A stretch of 64,000 nt of DNA, from contig NC_086028.1 of NCBI RefSeq assembly GCF_036323735.1, forward strand, positions 41,866,001-41,930,000. The letters are read 5' to 3'. Source of the stretch: Rattus norvegicus (Eukaryota > Chordata > Mammalia > Rodentia > Muridae). A program made the position numbers and the translations under genes. Positions 47,330 through 58,905 of this stretch are shown in pieces. Positions within the stretch are counted from its first letter, which is position 1. Each line of letters starts with the position of its first letter. The notes under the pieces were generated by a model. It was not told where the DNA came from and made no database searches. It worked only from the letters and a program-made list of their open reading frames with translations.

Positions 47330-47625
47330 GAAGATGGGAGGAAGGCATGAATTCCTTCCCTAGCCCAAGAAGTTTTTGACAATTTATAGGTGTTGGGAGG
47401 GTTGGTGCCCCTGGAGAAAATGCCCCTGGTAGGTTGATCATGCTTCGGGAGTTGGCTCCACACCCAAGTATATGCATAGAACAAATTGAACACCGTGGGT
47501 TAAAACATAAAAAGGAGGACACAAAGTTAAGTGGGTAGGGAAGAGTTGACCCAGGAGGACCTGCAGGAGGGGTCAGGACGATCAAAACAAACTGTATGAA
47601 ATTCTAAAAGAAATAATAATAATGT
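47330..47625 (+). mobile_element. LINE-1 (Lx-type) 3' UTR
   Basis: GACAATTTATAGGTGTTGGG, CCCCTGGTAGGTTGATCATG CTTCGGGAG, CAAATTGAACACCGTGGGTT and terminal AACTGTATGAAATTCTAAAA G are the murid Lx 3' UTR in sense order. It ends 342 bp before exon 6. Confidence 0.75.
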
Positions 47626-47967
47626 TTTAAATCCCAACCATTCACTGATTGTCAGTCTGGTGACACGGTGTCTATTGCATGCTCTCTTCAACCTTCTGAC
47701 TCCATTATGTAAGCAAATGAGCAAAGTAACTTGGTCCAAGGAAGTGTAAGCCAGCCCCTACATTCCAGACTTACACTTGACATCTTGGCCTCTATGCCAA
47801 CATTGTGGAAGAAAATCTATGAGAAGGGAATTTGAAGGGGGCAGCACCCTTCTGTCTACAGCCTGCATTGCTCTGTGGAGCAGAAGAGGAAGCATCGGTA
47901 GTGCACTGTGGTGACAGAGACCTACCCAGACGATGTGTTTTGACTCTCCCCTTTCATTCCTCCACAG

Positions 47968-48129
47968 GGCTTCATGGACATTGACTTAAATAAGTTCAAG
48001 GAGAGCGGAGCCAATGTGACAGGTTTCCAGCTGGTGAACTACACAGACACGATCCCAGCCAGAATCATGCAGCAATGGAGGACAAGTGACTCCCGAGACC
48101 ATACCAGGGTGGACTGGAAGAGGCCAAAG
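47968..48129 (+). CDS. Gria1: Gria1 exon 6: GluA1 amino-terminal domain, residues 234-287
   Basis: 54 whole codons, phase 0 at both ends, starting GFMDIDLNKFKESGANVTGF and ending DSRDHTRVDWKRPK. It contains two N-glycosylation sequons, Asn249 (NVT) and Asn257 (NYT), both known glycan sites of GluA1. The product is extracellular, in lobe 2 of the amino-terminal domain. The acceptor is CATTCCTCCACAG. The donor AAG|GTGTGA is the weakest of the six (it departs from GTRAGT at +4 and later), and the second intronic codon is TGA, so intron retention would truncate almost at once. Length is 162 bp, and skipping would remove 54 residues in frame. Confidence 0.98.
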
Positions 48130-48424
48130 GTGTGAAAATGGAGACCCCATCCCACCTCCCTCTTTTCTTCCTTAACTGTCTCCTGAACAGCAGAACACAT
48201 TAGCCTTCAGAAACGAAATGCGTCTCCTAATAAGCAAAAGCGTGAGGGCCAGACATCCCAATGTGACAGAGGTTGGCATATCAGTTTGTACCACTGATGC
48301 ACATTCACCAAATATTCCCAAAGCCTTGTTCCGTTACACTTGGCATTTGATATCCGTTTTATAGTGCAAGAAGGCCCCATGGACTTCGGCCATGATGGCA
48401 GCATTCTACCCAGCATCCACTAGG

Positions 48425-48715
48425 TGATTTTTGTCAGTGGGACAAAATACAAGAACAAGTGGACTCTAAGAAGAAAGATCTATTTTGGCTCATGGTTTCA
48501 CCGTGTGGCCAGCTGGCTCCATTGCTTTTCAGGCTGTGGCAAGGCAAGAACATCATGGTGGAAAGGCACTGCAGAGGGAAACTGCTCTTTTCAAGTCATC
48601 CAGGGAGTGGTGATTCCAGAAGGGGCCAGGGATAAGCTCCAGTCTGCAAAAGCGCATACTTCCTCCAGGGTCCTTAGGTTACAGTTGCCTTGGCTTTTCA
48701 AAGCTCAGCTCTAGG
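48425..48715 (+). repeat. Rodent interspersed repeat (family not named)
   Basis: GATCTATTTTGGCTCATGGT, CATGGTGGAAAGGCACTGCA. Same general family as the copy at 25905, more diverged. Confidence 0.45.
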
Positions 48716-48847
48716 GACTATGCCTTCACTTTGAGGAATTTTCTTTGAGGAAGGAGAAGATACTCCAGACTCAAACCATAACACAAGTGGAGGATAGGAG
48801 AAGGGAAAGCACAGCTGTTGTTCTTAAGAACTCTTTTCCTGAGACTA

Positions 48848-49120
48848 AAGGATGGCTCAGTTTGTAAAGGGCTGGATCCTCTATTCCCGTGTAAAAAGCC
48901 AGGTGCAGGCGCACACACCTGAAACCCCAGTACTGGGAAGACAGAGGGATGAGGATCCCTGAGCTTGCTGGTGAGCCAGTCTGACCCAATTGTTGAGCTC
49001 CAGGTTCAGTGAGAAGCCCTGTCTCAAAATTAACATGGAGGAAAACAGAAGAGGATTCCTGATGTTGACCTCTGACCTCAACACACAAATATACAAAAGC
49101 ATGAAGACATGAACATGTAT

Positions 49121-49125
<5 letters not shown>
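48848..49125 (+). repeat. B4/RSINE1 SINE
   Basis: AAGGATGGCTCAGTTTGTAA head, AACCCCAGTACTGGGAAGAC, GAGAAGCCCTGTCTCAAAAT and a CCTCTGACCTCAACACAC end. Confidence 0.75.

Positions 49126-49126
<1 letters not shown>

Positions 49127-49169
<43 letters not shown>
49127..49169 (+). repeat. (AG)n microsatellite
   Basis: About 21 copies at the tail of the preceding SINE. Confidence 0.95.
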
Positions 49170-49171
<2 letters not shown>

Positions 49172-49989
49172 CCCTCTCTGTAGTCAGTAGCAAATCTTTC
49201 ACTTACCCACTATTAGCCTCATGTGAGAAAAGTGCCTTTAGCTGCTCGCAAGGAAAGCCAGAAAATGTCACTTCTATTCTAAGTAGGGCCGCCATCTTTC
49301 TTTTCTCTCTGGTGGCACTAGCAATGAAAATTAATATCTCATGCATGCTGACCACCAGCCACAGCTCCCACCCTTCTGCCACCATCTTACCCAGAACAAG
49401 TGTCCCTCTCTTTATAGATGGAGTCTTTGTGAGTAGAGGACAGGATGACACTTGCTCCCCATATCTGTATCCCCAGAAGACTATCAGAGACGCCTGCCTG
49501 GAGATGTATAGCCGCTCTCCTCCTGGCTCTGCACTCAGCTTCTCCCAGCTCAATCCCACAGCCAAACCCTGTTTTGTTTGATATTTGATAATGTTTGTGG
49601 ATGTGGAGAGCAGGCTACTGTCCTTCCAGGTCAGATGACGTAGCATGGCAGTGGCTACATGCAACACTGTGTTGAGGATTCTGAGGCCAAGCCTGGTGAC
49701 CTCAGACTTGGGACCATTGGGGAATCCTTAGCCCATGTTTCTAGGCTGCTCGGTCTGTTTTATTTGTGGATTGCAGGCTATTAAGCCAAGGCACTTTTCA
49801 TTCAACCAGTGATCAAATTGACTTACCTCTTTCTTCAAAACTAATTGCAGTATCTGATTAAACAAAAATGCTTTAAAACAAAGATTGACTCTGATGGAGG
49901 CTAACAAATTAGTTTATGACTGCCCAAATAATTTCCAAGTGTAATGTATTTTTTTCTTCTGAGAAAAATCAAAACAAGCTTTTAAAAAA

Positions 49990-50095
49990 AAGTGTTTGCT
50001 TGTAATGGTAGCACTTAAAATGTGGACACAGGAGGAATAGGAGTTCAATATCATCCTAGGCTACACAGAATGTTTCGAGCTAGCATGTCTTAAAA
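49990..50095 (+). repeat. B1 SINE, partial
   Basis: GCTTGTAATGGTAGCACTTA, GAGTTCAATATCATCCTAGG CTACACAG are B1 words in order. Confidence 0.6.
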
Positions 50096-50107
50096 ATATA
50101 AATTAGA

Positions 50108-50366
50108 AAGGACTGGGGATGTAACTCAGTCATTAAAGTGCTTGCTGTGCAAGCATAAGGATCTGTATTTGGATCCCCAGTCACCACAGAGAAAGTTAGG
50201 CATGGCAGCTTGTGCCTATAATCCAAGCCCCAGGCAATCAGAGACAGGAGGATGCACAGGGTTTGCTGGCCACACACTCTAGTCAGTTTGTTAGCTCCAG
50301 GCTCACTCAAGACTGTCTCAAAAATGAGATAAGGACCAATTGAGGAAGACCTCCAGCCTACACACA

Positions 50367-50432
<66 letters not shown>
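50108..50432 (+). repeat. B4/RSINE1 SINE with long (CA)n tail
   Basis: GGACTGGGGATGTAACTCAG TCATTAAAGTGCTTGCTG head, TGTGCCTATAATCCAAGCCC, AAGACTGTCTCAAAAATGAG, then (CA)n 50360-50432 with one CATA interruption. Confidence 0.85.
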
Positions 50433-50434
<2 letters not shown>

Positions 50435-51099
50435 TAACAAGCCAGGAAATCAACTAAGAACTGGAAAAATAAACTCATCCTACAGCTGTGTCACATGACC
50501 TTAAGATAACATACTAGGGGGTAAGACTAATTTTGTCTCATTCATGTCTTACCCGCTCTTTGATCAAGCGAGAAAAACCCTTAAGCATTATCATTAATCC
50601 ACAAGAGGGAATGTTTATAGAATATGCGCTTTACCATGAAGTAAGCTACACATGGAGATAATTAAGAGCTGGCACATCCTGGAATAGCCTTTACTGTTAG
50701 AAGAGGTGGGAGAGCAGGCAGTTCTCCTTGGCTCCCAGTTGTTGACTCTCTTACAAAGGAAGCCAACTTATTTTCCATGTATTTGGCCTGTGGATATGTC
50801 ATATTTAATCTATGTATTTCTTCCCAATTAAACCAACATTTTTCAAATCACACCGAACTTTAAAATGCTAGCAGGTCTTTAAAGGTTACAGTTGGTCATG
50901 CTGAATTCACAGCTCTGGGGAGCTGATGTGCTGGACTGGTGAGCAGAGCTGTGAGAGGGGTGGACTGCCTATCTGTAAAAGCTCCTAGCCTCTGGCCCAA
51001 CACATAACTCCCTCAGCAGGAAGCTCATTGCCAGTGCACAGCCCCCTACCCCACCTGTCAGCTCTCTCTGACACCTGCCTATTTGTCTTCCTTCCCCAG

Positions 51100-51267
51100 T
51101 ACACTTCTGCTCTCACCTATGATGGTGTCAAGGTGATGGCTGAGGCCTTCCAGAGCCTGCGGAGGCAGAGGATTGACATATCCCGCCGGGGGAATGCTGG
51201 GGACTGTCTGGCTAACCCAGCTGTGCCCTGGGGTCAAGGGATCGACATCCAGAGAGCCCTGCAGCAG
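51100..51267 (+). CDS. Gria1: Gria1 exon 7: GluA1 amino-terminal domain, residues 288-343
   Basis: 56 whole codons, phase 0 at both ends, starting YTSALTYDGVKVMAEAFQSL and ending GIDIQRALQQ. Cys323 in the GDCLANP segment is the expected partner of Cys75 (exon 3) in the domain disulphide. The acceptor is a long pyrimidine tract ending CTTCCTTCCCCAG, and the donor CAG|GTAAGT is a perfect consensus. Length is 168 bp. Reading past the donor stays open for 21 codons, to a TAA at 51331-51333. The protein part is extracellular and closes lobe 1 of the LIVBP-like fold. Confidence 0.98.
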
Positions 51268-51569
51268 GTAAGTCTGGTGGAGCCTTCCTATCTCACTCTT
51301 GGGAGCCATATAGAATCATCAGCATCCAGTTAAAGCAATACGCACCACTCTAAAATGAAGCATGTGCCTGGAGTTTGGAGTAACCGCTATATTGTTTGTG
51401 TCGAATGTACGGAATTCAAGTCAAACGTGGGACAAAACAGACCATGAAAATGTGATGCCACTCCTTGTATTATCAGGAGTGTATTCTCAGCTTAGGTATT
51501 ATACTGAAAACAGAAAGCCATTGATTTCCATGATCAGCAAGGTGGTTTGACATACGTATGCAGAGACGA

Positions 51570-51864
51570 GGCCAGGGATGCAGATGAAAAGGTAAGGTGC
51601 TTATCACAAGAGTAGGAGGACCAGAGTTTGGATCCCCAGCACCCACATGAATGATGGGAAGATGTGATTGCCTGCCTCTAATTCCAGCATGCCAGAGGCA
51701 GAGATGGGATCTCCATATGGGGCTGGTTAGCAAAACTAGCTGAACTCATGAGCTCTGTGTTCAAGTGAGAGGCCTTGCATCAGTATCCAAGGTAGAGAGT
51801 AACAGGAAGAGATCAGCCTCTGGCTTCTACACATAAATATATGCATATATGCCCACTCACAGAT

Positions 51865-51911
<47 letters not shown>
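51570..51911 (+). repeat. B4/RSINE1 SINE with (CA)n tail
   Basis: GGATCCCCAGCACCCACATG, CTGCCTCTAATTCCAGCATG, GCTCTGTGTTCAAGTGAGAG GCC, then CCTCTGGCTTCTACACATAA and (CA)n 51868-51911. Confidence 0.8.
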
Positions 51912-52283
51912 AAAAGCAAACTAAAAGAGAAAAGAAATGCTCTCGCTTGTCATTGAGCTGTGCACAGACCCCTAGACTTGTCTCCTTCATTCATTTCTTA
52001 TTCCTACAAACTTCATGGCTCTGTTGCCCATCCCTCTGACATGACTTCTTTTTGTCTTAGCACCGCAGTCATCAATTTTGTTTGCATTTGAACTGTGAGA
52101 GAGCAGGAATAGAAAACCATGCCTAGCCCGATCAGTTGGCTATGCAGAATCCAGACTCCACAGTGGAGAGTATAAATATTAAATTACTAACATGTCTGCT
52201 GGGACTGCAAGGTGAGAGAGTGGTATAATGGGTGCACGTTTGACTCTCCTGCTTTAGAAGATTCCGGGGGCTTGCCCACTGCT

Positions 52284-52328
52284 TGAATCTTCTTGGAGGT
52301 CCTAGAAGTCTCTAGAAGTTTCTAGAAC
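52284..52328. promoter_or_regulatory. Heat-shock-element-like GAA/TTC cluster (candidate)
   Basis: AGAAGTTTCTAGAAC at 52314-52328 fits nGAAnnTTCnnGAAn perfectly. A further GAAtcTTC pair lies near 52285, and another TAGAAG lies between. In mid-intron, so function is doubtful; one such match in 64 kb could arise by chance. Confidence 0.3.
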
Positions 52329-53219
52329 TACCACAAGCCCATTTTGTGATTCTCAATTTGCTAGCGCACAGCATTGCCTCTGGTGGGAAGGCAAAGAGAT
52401 GGTGAGGAGAAAACTACACTGAGCCCAAAAGGAATGACAAAGCAAGATATTTTGGTGTAATTATCCTTCAGAACCCAACCCGCCTTCCCCAACCAATGGT
52501 ATTCCCTGGGTGAGGCCAGCTCCACAATTAAGCCTACATTCAGCAGAAGGAATTGGGCTCCCAGGGGAGAAGAGAGACTTCTAAATGAGAGAGACATGAA
52601 TGCAGAACGTACATCCCCATGTACAACCTGGAGAAAGAATAGAAAGTGCATCCTCAGCTGTGCTTCTTCTCTGAAGAAAAGCCCTCTGAGTTGGAGAACA
52701 TGCAGTCATGTCCTCCAGACTGAAGTGAGACAGCAGGCCTTCCTACCACAGCAGGCATCACTAGGACCTCAGCTGTGTCTCTGCCCTCCCCTGTCTCTGT
52801 CCAGGGCAGCCCCCAAGTCACCAGACAGTTACAACAGACACCAGGCAGGTTCCAAAATGATTACCAAAACGGAAGTGACTGTTCCCAGCTTATTTAAAAT
52901 GCTCTTCCTGACAGCAGTCGAGACAGATCTGTCTGCAGTGCATGAGTCTGGCCTTAGACAGGCCCAGGGACGAGCCCTTGGTCCCGCCACCTTTCAGCTC
53001 CTCTGCCTCTCCCACCTTAATGACATCCCTGAAAGCATATTCTGATGCCACCATGACAGGGATGAATCACAGGACGCAATGTGGAGTGACAGGCAGTGCT
53101 CTGAATGAGGAAGCAAGAAGACAGCCCCCATGTCTCTCTGAGCAATCGCAGAATATCCAGCCAGCTCTCTGGTAGACCTCCTTTTCATGAAAAGGAGGAG
53201 GCCAGGCAGACAGCACCCA

Positions 53220-53300
53220 AGCCTCAGCCGGCCACACAAACTCAAAGACCCAGTATTCAGAAGGCAGAGGCAGGGGAATTGCTAGTTTCTATTTAACATG
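53220..53300 (+). repeat. B1 SINE fragment
   Basis: CAGTATTCAGAAGGCAGAGG CAGGGGAATTGC is B1 core text. Confidence 0.55.
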
Positions 53301-53664
53301 AACTACATGGGAAATGCCAGGAGGAAAAAAAGTTCTAGAACTGCATTCATTTCCGGTATGGTCTCACTTATGTCTTTCCACTCGCCCTCTGCTTCTGCCC
53401 TAACAGGATTGGAGAGAGTTGGTTGCCATGGTAAAGGCTGATAGCTTACTGTTTGGGAGCAGAAATACATGTGTGCCTGCCTTCCATGGGTACTTCCCAA
53501 GAGCTGACTGTGCACTCCAGGGGGAAAGGGGGACAAAACACTGGGGACCATGAAAAAAGTCAAATCCAGCCCATGAGAGGCTCCTTTGGTCTTTTTGATG
53601 AACAAACAAACAAACCAATATGTTCTTTACCTAAGACCATCTGTCCAAAACAGACTCCTTTTCA

Positions 53665-53870
53665 TTTCTGTGTTAATCACCTAGAATCAAGAGTTTATTG
53701 CCAGAAGAAACCTTGGAGATTACCAACCCACTTTACCCCTCACTTTATAGATGAGACGATGGACACAGAGTGGTCTGTGATGAGTCAATGGTCACACAAC
53801 AGATTAACCACAAAGGCAGAGCTAAACCCTTCCCCTGGGCCCCTCCTTCCACGTATTAGGTCTGTCTTGT
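53665..53870 (-). repeat. MIR-like ancient repeat
   Basis: CCTTGGAGATTACCAACCCA, CTTTATAGATGAGACGATGG, GTCACACAACAGATTAACCA CAAAGGCAGAGCTAAA follow reversed MIR text. Confidence 0.55.
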
Positions 53871-54794
53871 GACCCAGTAGATTCCTCTCTACAGTGTTGA
53901 CCTCTGGAGCCTTCACTCCACCAAGACAACTGTCTAACCATTTGCTTCTAGATCCACTTCTTTAGATAGCCATACCACCAGAGGACAACTGCTACCAGAG
54001 CCTAGGTAAATCCTAGTGGCATCCAGTCTTTGGAACCCAGAGATCTGCTCTAGAGCTCCTGTGTCTGCAGCCTTTGGGTCACACAGTACAAAGGCCCAAC
54101 CCCACTTTGGAGTCCAGTATGTGTCTGGTGACACATACAGAGGTTGTTCTGAAGCCCAGCAGAGGTGACCCAAAAGAGTGGCCCAGCCCAGTGCAGCACA
54201 GAGCTTTGGGCATTCTCTATACACCCCCTGAAATTCCCCAGCAAAGAGAAGCTGCCCCTGCCTGCCACCAGGAAAGCTGTTTAGGATTTTAATAAGCAGA
54301 CCACCTGAAAGCCCACAGTGCTCCAAGAGGGGAACACCCTGTGCCTGCTTCTAACTGGAAAAAAAAAGAGACCCAAGTCGCACAAGTCAAGCTCTTAGTG
54401 TGTGGGAGGTCAGAGACCTTTAAGGATATGATGAAGGAAAAATCTCTGAGAGCTTTTTCCCAGAAAAGATGCATGGTTTACTATTTATATTCTGTATGAC
54501 TAGGACTTGTGGAGATGTAGATGCTCCTAGGAGCCAAACCCAAGCCATCATATTCAGAAAGCTGACTCCCTCTTACTTCTAATTTGGTACATTGTCAAGT
54601 ATACAGACGTGAAGGATGGACGGCACCTGAGATGGAGGGGTCAAGTAATGGGGAGGTGCACACTGAGGACTGAGCCACAGAGTGAGCTCTTGGACTTGTT
54701 GAGGACAGGATCAGAACGCACAGCCAGAGTGTGGACAACTACAAAGCTTTCTTCAGGAGTACAGCTGGGTTCATGCAACCTGGAGTATTTGAGA

Positions 54795-54860
54795 GATACT
54801 AGAAGTGAAGCACTTGCATAGCCCAGCATGCATGAGGCCTTGGTGCTATTCCAAGCACAC
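54795..54860 (+). repeat. ID/B4-type SINE fragment
   Basis: AAGCACTTGCATAGCCCAGC ATGCATGAGGCC, then TGCTATTCCAAGCAC is a short, diverged tRNA-derived head. Confidence 0.55.
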
Positions 54861-55019
54861 ATGATGCCTACAGAAAACTAGAGTGAGAACGCAGGCACAC
54901 GAGGGGATGGCACACTTGACCTCTGCAGGAATGTTGAAGGAAAGGGCTGGGTTCGGATCCTAGTCCCATCCAGCACTGTCTGGACACATTGAATAATTCC
55001 TAGGACTAGTTCATCTGCT

Positions 55020-55640
55020 CAAGGGACTCAGAACTCTTCCTTTTTCTCCCTTTTCTCTTATATATATTGCATCTCCACTGCAATTTCCCCCTCCCTCCAA
55101 TTCTCCCAGTCCCTCTCCCCACCTCACCTCTCCCTCAAATCTGCTCCTCCTTCATTTTCCTCCAGAAGAAGGCCAGCCTCCCAGGAATATCAACCAAACA
55201 TGCCATATCAAGTTGCAATAAGACTAGGCGCATGCCTTCATATTAAGGCTGGATGAGGCAACCTAGCAAGAGGAAAGGGGTCCCAAAAGCAAACCAAAGA
55301 GTCACAGACAGCACCTGTTCCCACTGTTAGGAGTCTCATAAGAACACCAAGCAACACAACCATAACATATGTAAAGAGACCCATCCAGGTTCTCTGATTA
55401 TGGGCTCAGTCCCTACGAGTCACTATGAGCCCACATTAGTTGATTCTGTAGGTCTTCTTGTGGTGTCCATGACTCCTTTGGCTCCTACAATCCTTCTCTG
55501 CCTTTTCCAAAGGGTTCCCTGAGCTCGGCCTAAGGTTTGGCTGTGTAGGCCTCTGCATCTGTTCCTGTAAGTTGCTGGATGAAGCATCTCTGATGAGTAT
55601 GCTACACTCCAGTCTATTCTTCATTCCGGTTGGCCCATCC
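55020..55640 (-). mobile_element. Murid LINE-1 (Lx-type) fragment
   Basis: CAAGTTGCAATAAGACTAGG, CACTGTTAGGAGTCTCATAA GAACACCAAGC, GATTCTGTAGGTCTTCTTGT GG, TAAGGTTTGGCTGTGTAGGC and TTGCTGGATGAAGCATCTCT are successive words of a very common murid LINE-1 region. Confidence 0.65.
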
Positions 55641-56499
55641 TACACGGTATATGTGAGGTATCTTCATCATCTTTCTCATCTGAATAGTATCCACATATGA
55701 ACACTCACGGCCAACACAACATCGTAGATATTTCAGTTATTCGAGAAGGAAGCCCAGATACAGATTCAATGAGGAACCTACAGCTGTCCTTGGGTGACAA
55801 CAAAATGTGTCTGGAAATGCCCAAGAGGTTGTGGCGGCAGCAGGCAGCCATCACATACCACACTGTGAATGTCTGTGTGGCCCACTACGGCTGAATGTGG
55901 CAATCTTAGAGAGGGGCCACTCGCTATCTGAGGTAATAAAACCAGCAGACATCAGGAACTCTGAATTTCAGGCCTGCCTCTGCTGCTCATTCTTCCCACC
56001 TAGCAGCAGAGTTCTGGCTTCCCCCTGCAAAGGGAAATCATAAAATCTAAGAATCATGCCTCATAGGATTCTTGCAAATGCAGATAAAGCTTCCTAAGTG
56101 CACAGTGCTTGGGAGGTGGTAGTGATACCGGGGCCATCCTTAGTAACTATAATAGCTGCGCACTTGCAAAGACAAAATTTTATCATAAAGTATCTAATCT
56201 TAAAATAAACTTAAGACATAATTAAGTCAAACAGATCCATCTAACACATGAGGAAACAGAGTCACATGAGATCATGCAATGTCTTCTAACCAAACACACT
56301 GATACGTGAGAACAGTGAGAAAGAGCAGGTACCCATTTGTATTGTTAGTGACAATTCTTTGGGTTCAGTTAGTCTACCATCCAGTAATCAAACATTTGTC
56401 CCACTGCCGTCTAAAGAAGTTACTTAAACTGAATCCTGACAACCAAGCTACCTGTCTTGAATCTCAAGCACTGGAAGAGCTGAGCATGGGCCACGATGT

Positions 56500-56745
56500 C
56501 GATGTTAGCTCCCTTTCTATTGCTGGGATAAAACAAAGCAGCTTATAGAAAGACAGAGCTTATTTGGACTTACATGTTCCATCATGGTGGGGAGGCATGG
56601 CAACATACACTCCCGGTGACATACTTCCTCTAGCAAAGTTGTAGTACCACCTGAACATCTACAAAAGGTGCCACCAACCTGAGACCAAGTATTCAAATAC
56701 ATAACCCTACGGAGGGCATTTCCCATTTAAACCACCACAGTGACC
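56500..56745 (+). repeat. Rodent interspersed repeat (family not named)
   Basis: TTTCTATTGCTGGGATAAAA, CATCATGGTGGGGAGGCATGG, GACATACTTCCTCTAGCAAA and GGGCATTTCCCATTTAAACC ACCACA match the sense form of the repeat at 39930. Confidence 0.65.
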
Positions 56746-56982
56746 AAAGTGAGAAGAAGGTGAAGTCAGCGACTCCTTTCTAGTAGTCCTCATAGCAGGA
56801 TCCATGTTTTGTTTTCTTTCTGCAAGGGAAGGATGGTTTGGACTTTTCCAGGAGCAGTGAAACTGCCAGCTTACAGATGACAAAGCAAAGAGCTTGTATA
56901 ATTCGCTCAGTGTTTTGGGCCTGTCATGGCCTCCCTACTGAGACTTCAAACCAGAAAAGGATGAAAGGGTTGGCTTTAGAAC

Positions 56983-56986
<4 letters not shown>

Positions 56987-57035
<49 letters not shown>
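56987..57035 (+). repeat. (AC)n microsatellite
   Basis: About 24 uninterrupted copies. Confidence 0.95.
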
Positions 57036-57037
<2 letters not shown>

Positions 57038-57210
57038 GAGTGGAGAGCTATCCTTCCTGACTTCACGTGAAAAATAAAACTCAGCATGACTTTTCTTCAA
57101 GCTATTGGAGGGGAAGAATACAAGCAGCTCTGGGCCCTGGGCAGAACCTCTGCTTGTAACAGCTGCAGACTCACCTTACCAGTCACAGGCAGGGTCAACA
57201 TCAGGGTCTG

Positions 57211-57218
57211 TGACGTCA
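57211..57218. promoter_or_regulatory. Perfect palindromic CRE (TGACGTCA)
   Basis: TGACGTCA, the consensus site for CREB/ATF proteins, in repeat-free intron 7 sequence. Isolated; chance occurrence is quite possible. Confidence 0.3.
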
Positions 57219-58637
57219 TTTCCTGGACCCATCTTCAGCTGGAGGGATATTCATTCTCTACAGAGCAGCAGGCTTGGGTTCCCATATCGTCTATTTGACC
57301 TTTAATCTGAATTTTGAACTTAGAGGTACAAATCCTTGCAAATTCAGTCTGGCTCATTGAGAGAGAGACAATTCCCATGTTGTAAATTTTTGGATCTGAT
57401 AGAAATGATGTTTCAGCCATCTGAGATGTCTATAAGGTCCTGCATGCTCTGGTTGGATGTGAGGTCTCTGTGAGTGTGTTCTCTTTCTACTGCACTTGTG
57501 CATTAACTGGGTCTCTCAAGGTAGACAAGGCAGGAACTTTGTAACCTGGAGATTGGAAGGGGTAAATCACTCAAGGTCACCTGGCTGGCAGTGGGGAAGC
57601 TCTTCAGATTTCGGGTATTTTATTCTCTGGACTCACAAAAGAATTAAAGAGCCTTTTCTCATCATATTCAAGGCATCCATCCTAAGGCTGGTTTCCAGTC
57701 TGCACTCCTCCTGGTTTATCAGTGGTAACACCTCAGTCCCTTAGCTTCTCCTTCTTCAGTTGCTCATCGGAGCAGGGAGGGTGTGGTTGGAGTGTTTGGC
57801 TAAGGATGTCCCACTAGCATGCCCTCTAGCTTATTGCTAATGCTTGCCTGAAGCAGTAAGAGAGAATGAACACAATTAGGTGAGGATGTACTCATGAAAA
57901 AGGGTGAAGTGCTCTAAACTTCAACATGTTCTTGGGGTCTGAAGTTTTGCTCAAAAACAAGAAAAAACCCTCTTGGCGTGGTAGTTGGTGTCTGGGCTGG
58001 GTATTTTCCAGGTTTTTGGTGTGTTACTCAAGAAGAAAACAAAGGCTCACCGACTATAAAGTAGCAAGAATATGTTACTCAAAGAAGAGTGTTAGCACAA
58101 GTCAGAAAGAGGTTCACTGTGAGCTGTCAGAGCACCACATGGGTGAGGGTGCTCTGAGTCTTCCTTTTATGGGGTTCAGTTAGGTTTCTAGGAGTGTGAT
58201 TTTCACGGTTTACTTCGACGGACAGACTTAGATTAACCTGTCTTAGCACACTGTGCGTGTATCTTCTCATAATGCATTTGAGCTCAACCATATATTTGCA
58301 CATCCAATTATACATGGGCATGAGAGAATACATAGAAGAGTCCACCTAAAACTTCACCTGACATCACAGTTTGATGCTCTGCACGTATATCCCAAAACTA
58401 ATCTAGATAAGATTGGCCCACTTCCTCATTTCCAGGAGGTGTGTTGGAATAGAAACGGGACATTATGAAGGGGTTACTAGGGTAACCTGTTTCCAGGGCT
58501 TAACAGATGAATTTGCAGCTTGTTGAAGATGGGGGTCCTAGGTTGCCAACAGTTTGCTTGGTGCACCGTTCAGTGTATAAGATGGAGCCACAGTCTAATC
58601 AAGCAGACTTCCAAGCTAGGAAGCCATCCTGAATGCT

Positions 58638-58805
58638 TGCCTACCTCGGTGGCACACGCCTGTTATCCCATTATAAGAAATAGAGGTGGAGGACTGGAGT
58701 GGGGTGGAGTGGGCGATGGGTGGCTTTAGAAGTGCAAGGTCATGTTTGTCAGGTTCATATCGAGTTCAAGGCAAGATGGAGCTATTTAAGATACCACCTC
58801 TGAAA
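58638..58805 (+). repeat. B1-like SINE, diverged
   Basis: TCGGTGGCACACGCCTGTTA TCCCATTA, then CAGGTTCATATCGAGTTCAA GG, is B1-type text. The simple-repeat tail begins at once. Confidence 0.55.
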
Positions 58806-58808
58806 GCC

Positions 58809-58809
<1 letters not shown>

Positions 58810-58848
<39 letters not shown>

Positions 58849-58905
58849 ACCACCACCACCACCACCACCACTACCACCACCACCAACAACAACAACAACA
58901 ACATC
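58810..58905 (+). repeat. (CA)n-(CAC)n-(CAA)n compound tract before exon 8
   Basis: (CA)n 58810-58847, then CAC/CCA triplets to about 58884, then CAA triplets to about 58903. It ends about 70 bp from the exon 8 acceptor, within the range where CA-rich RNA can bind hnRNP L and alter splicing. Confidence 0.95.

Larger units (their letters stand above)
30045..47967 (+). other. Gria1: Gria1 intron 5 (17923 bp)
   Basis: GTGAGT...CCACAG. The largest complete intron here. It has two young ID SINEs, LINE-1 and LINE-2 remnants, MIRs and rodent repeats, listed separately. Long stretches with nothing recognised: 30700-31350, 32490-32960, 35100-35815, 36065-36550, 37570-39925, 40325-41430, 41535-42505, 42640-43555, 44840-45835, 46305-46890 and 47630-47967. 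36865-37240 also holds no recognised element. Confidence 0.95.
48130..51099 (+). other. Gria1: Gria1 intron 6 (2970 bp)
   Basis: GTGTGA...CCCCAG. A rodent repeat, two B4/RSINE1 SINEs, a B1 and long GA and CA tracts. 49175-49780 has no recognised repeat. 49780-49985 and 50560-50900 are AT-rich unique sequence that could be conserved non-coding DNA, which I cannot test here. Confidence 0.95.
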
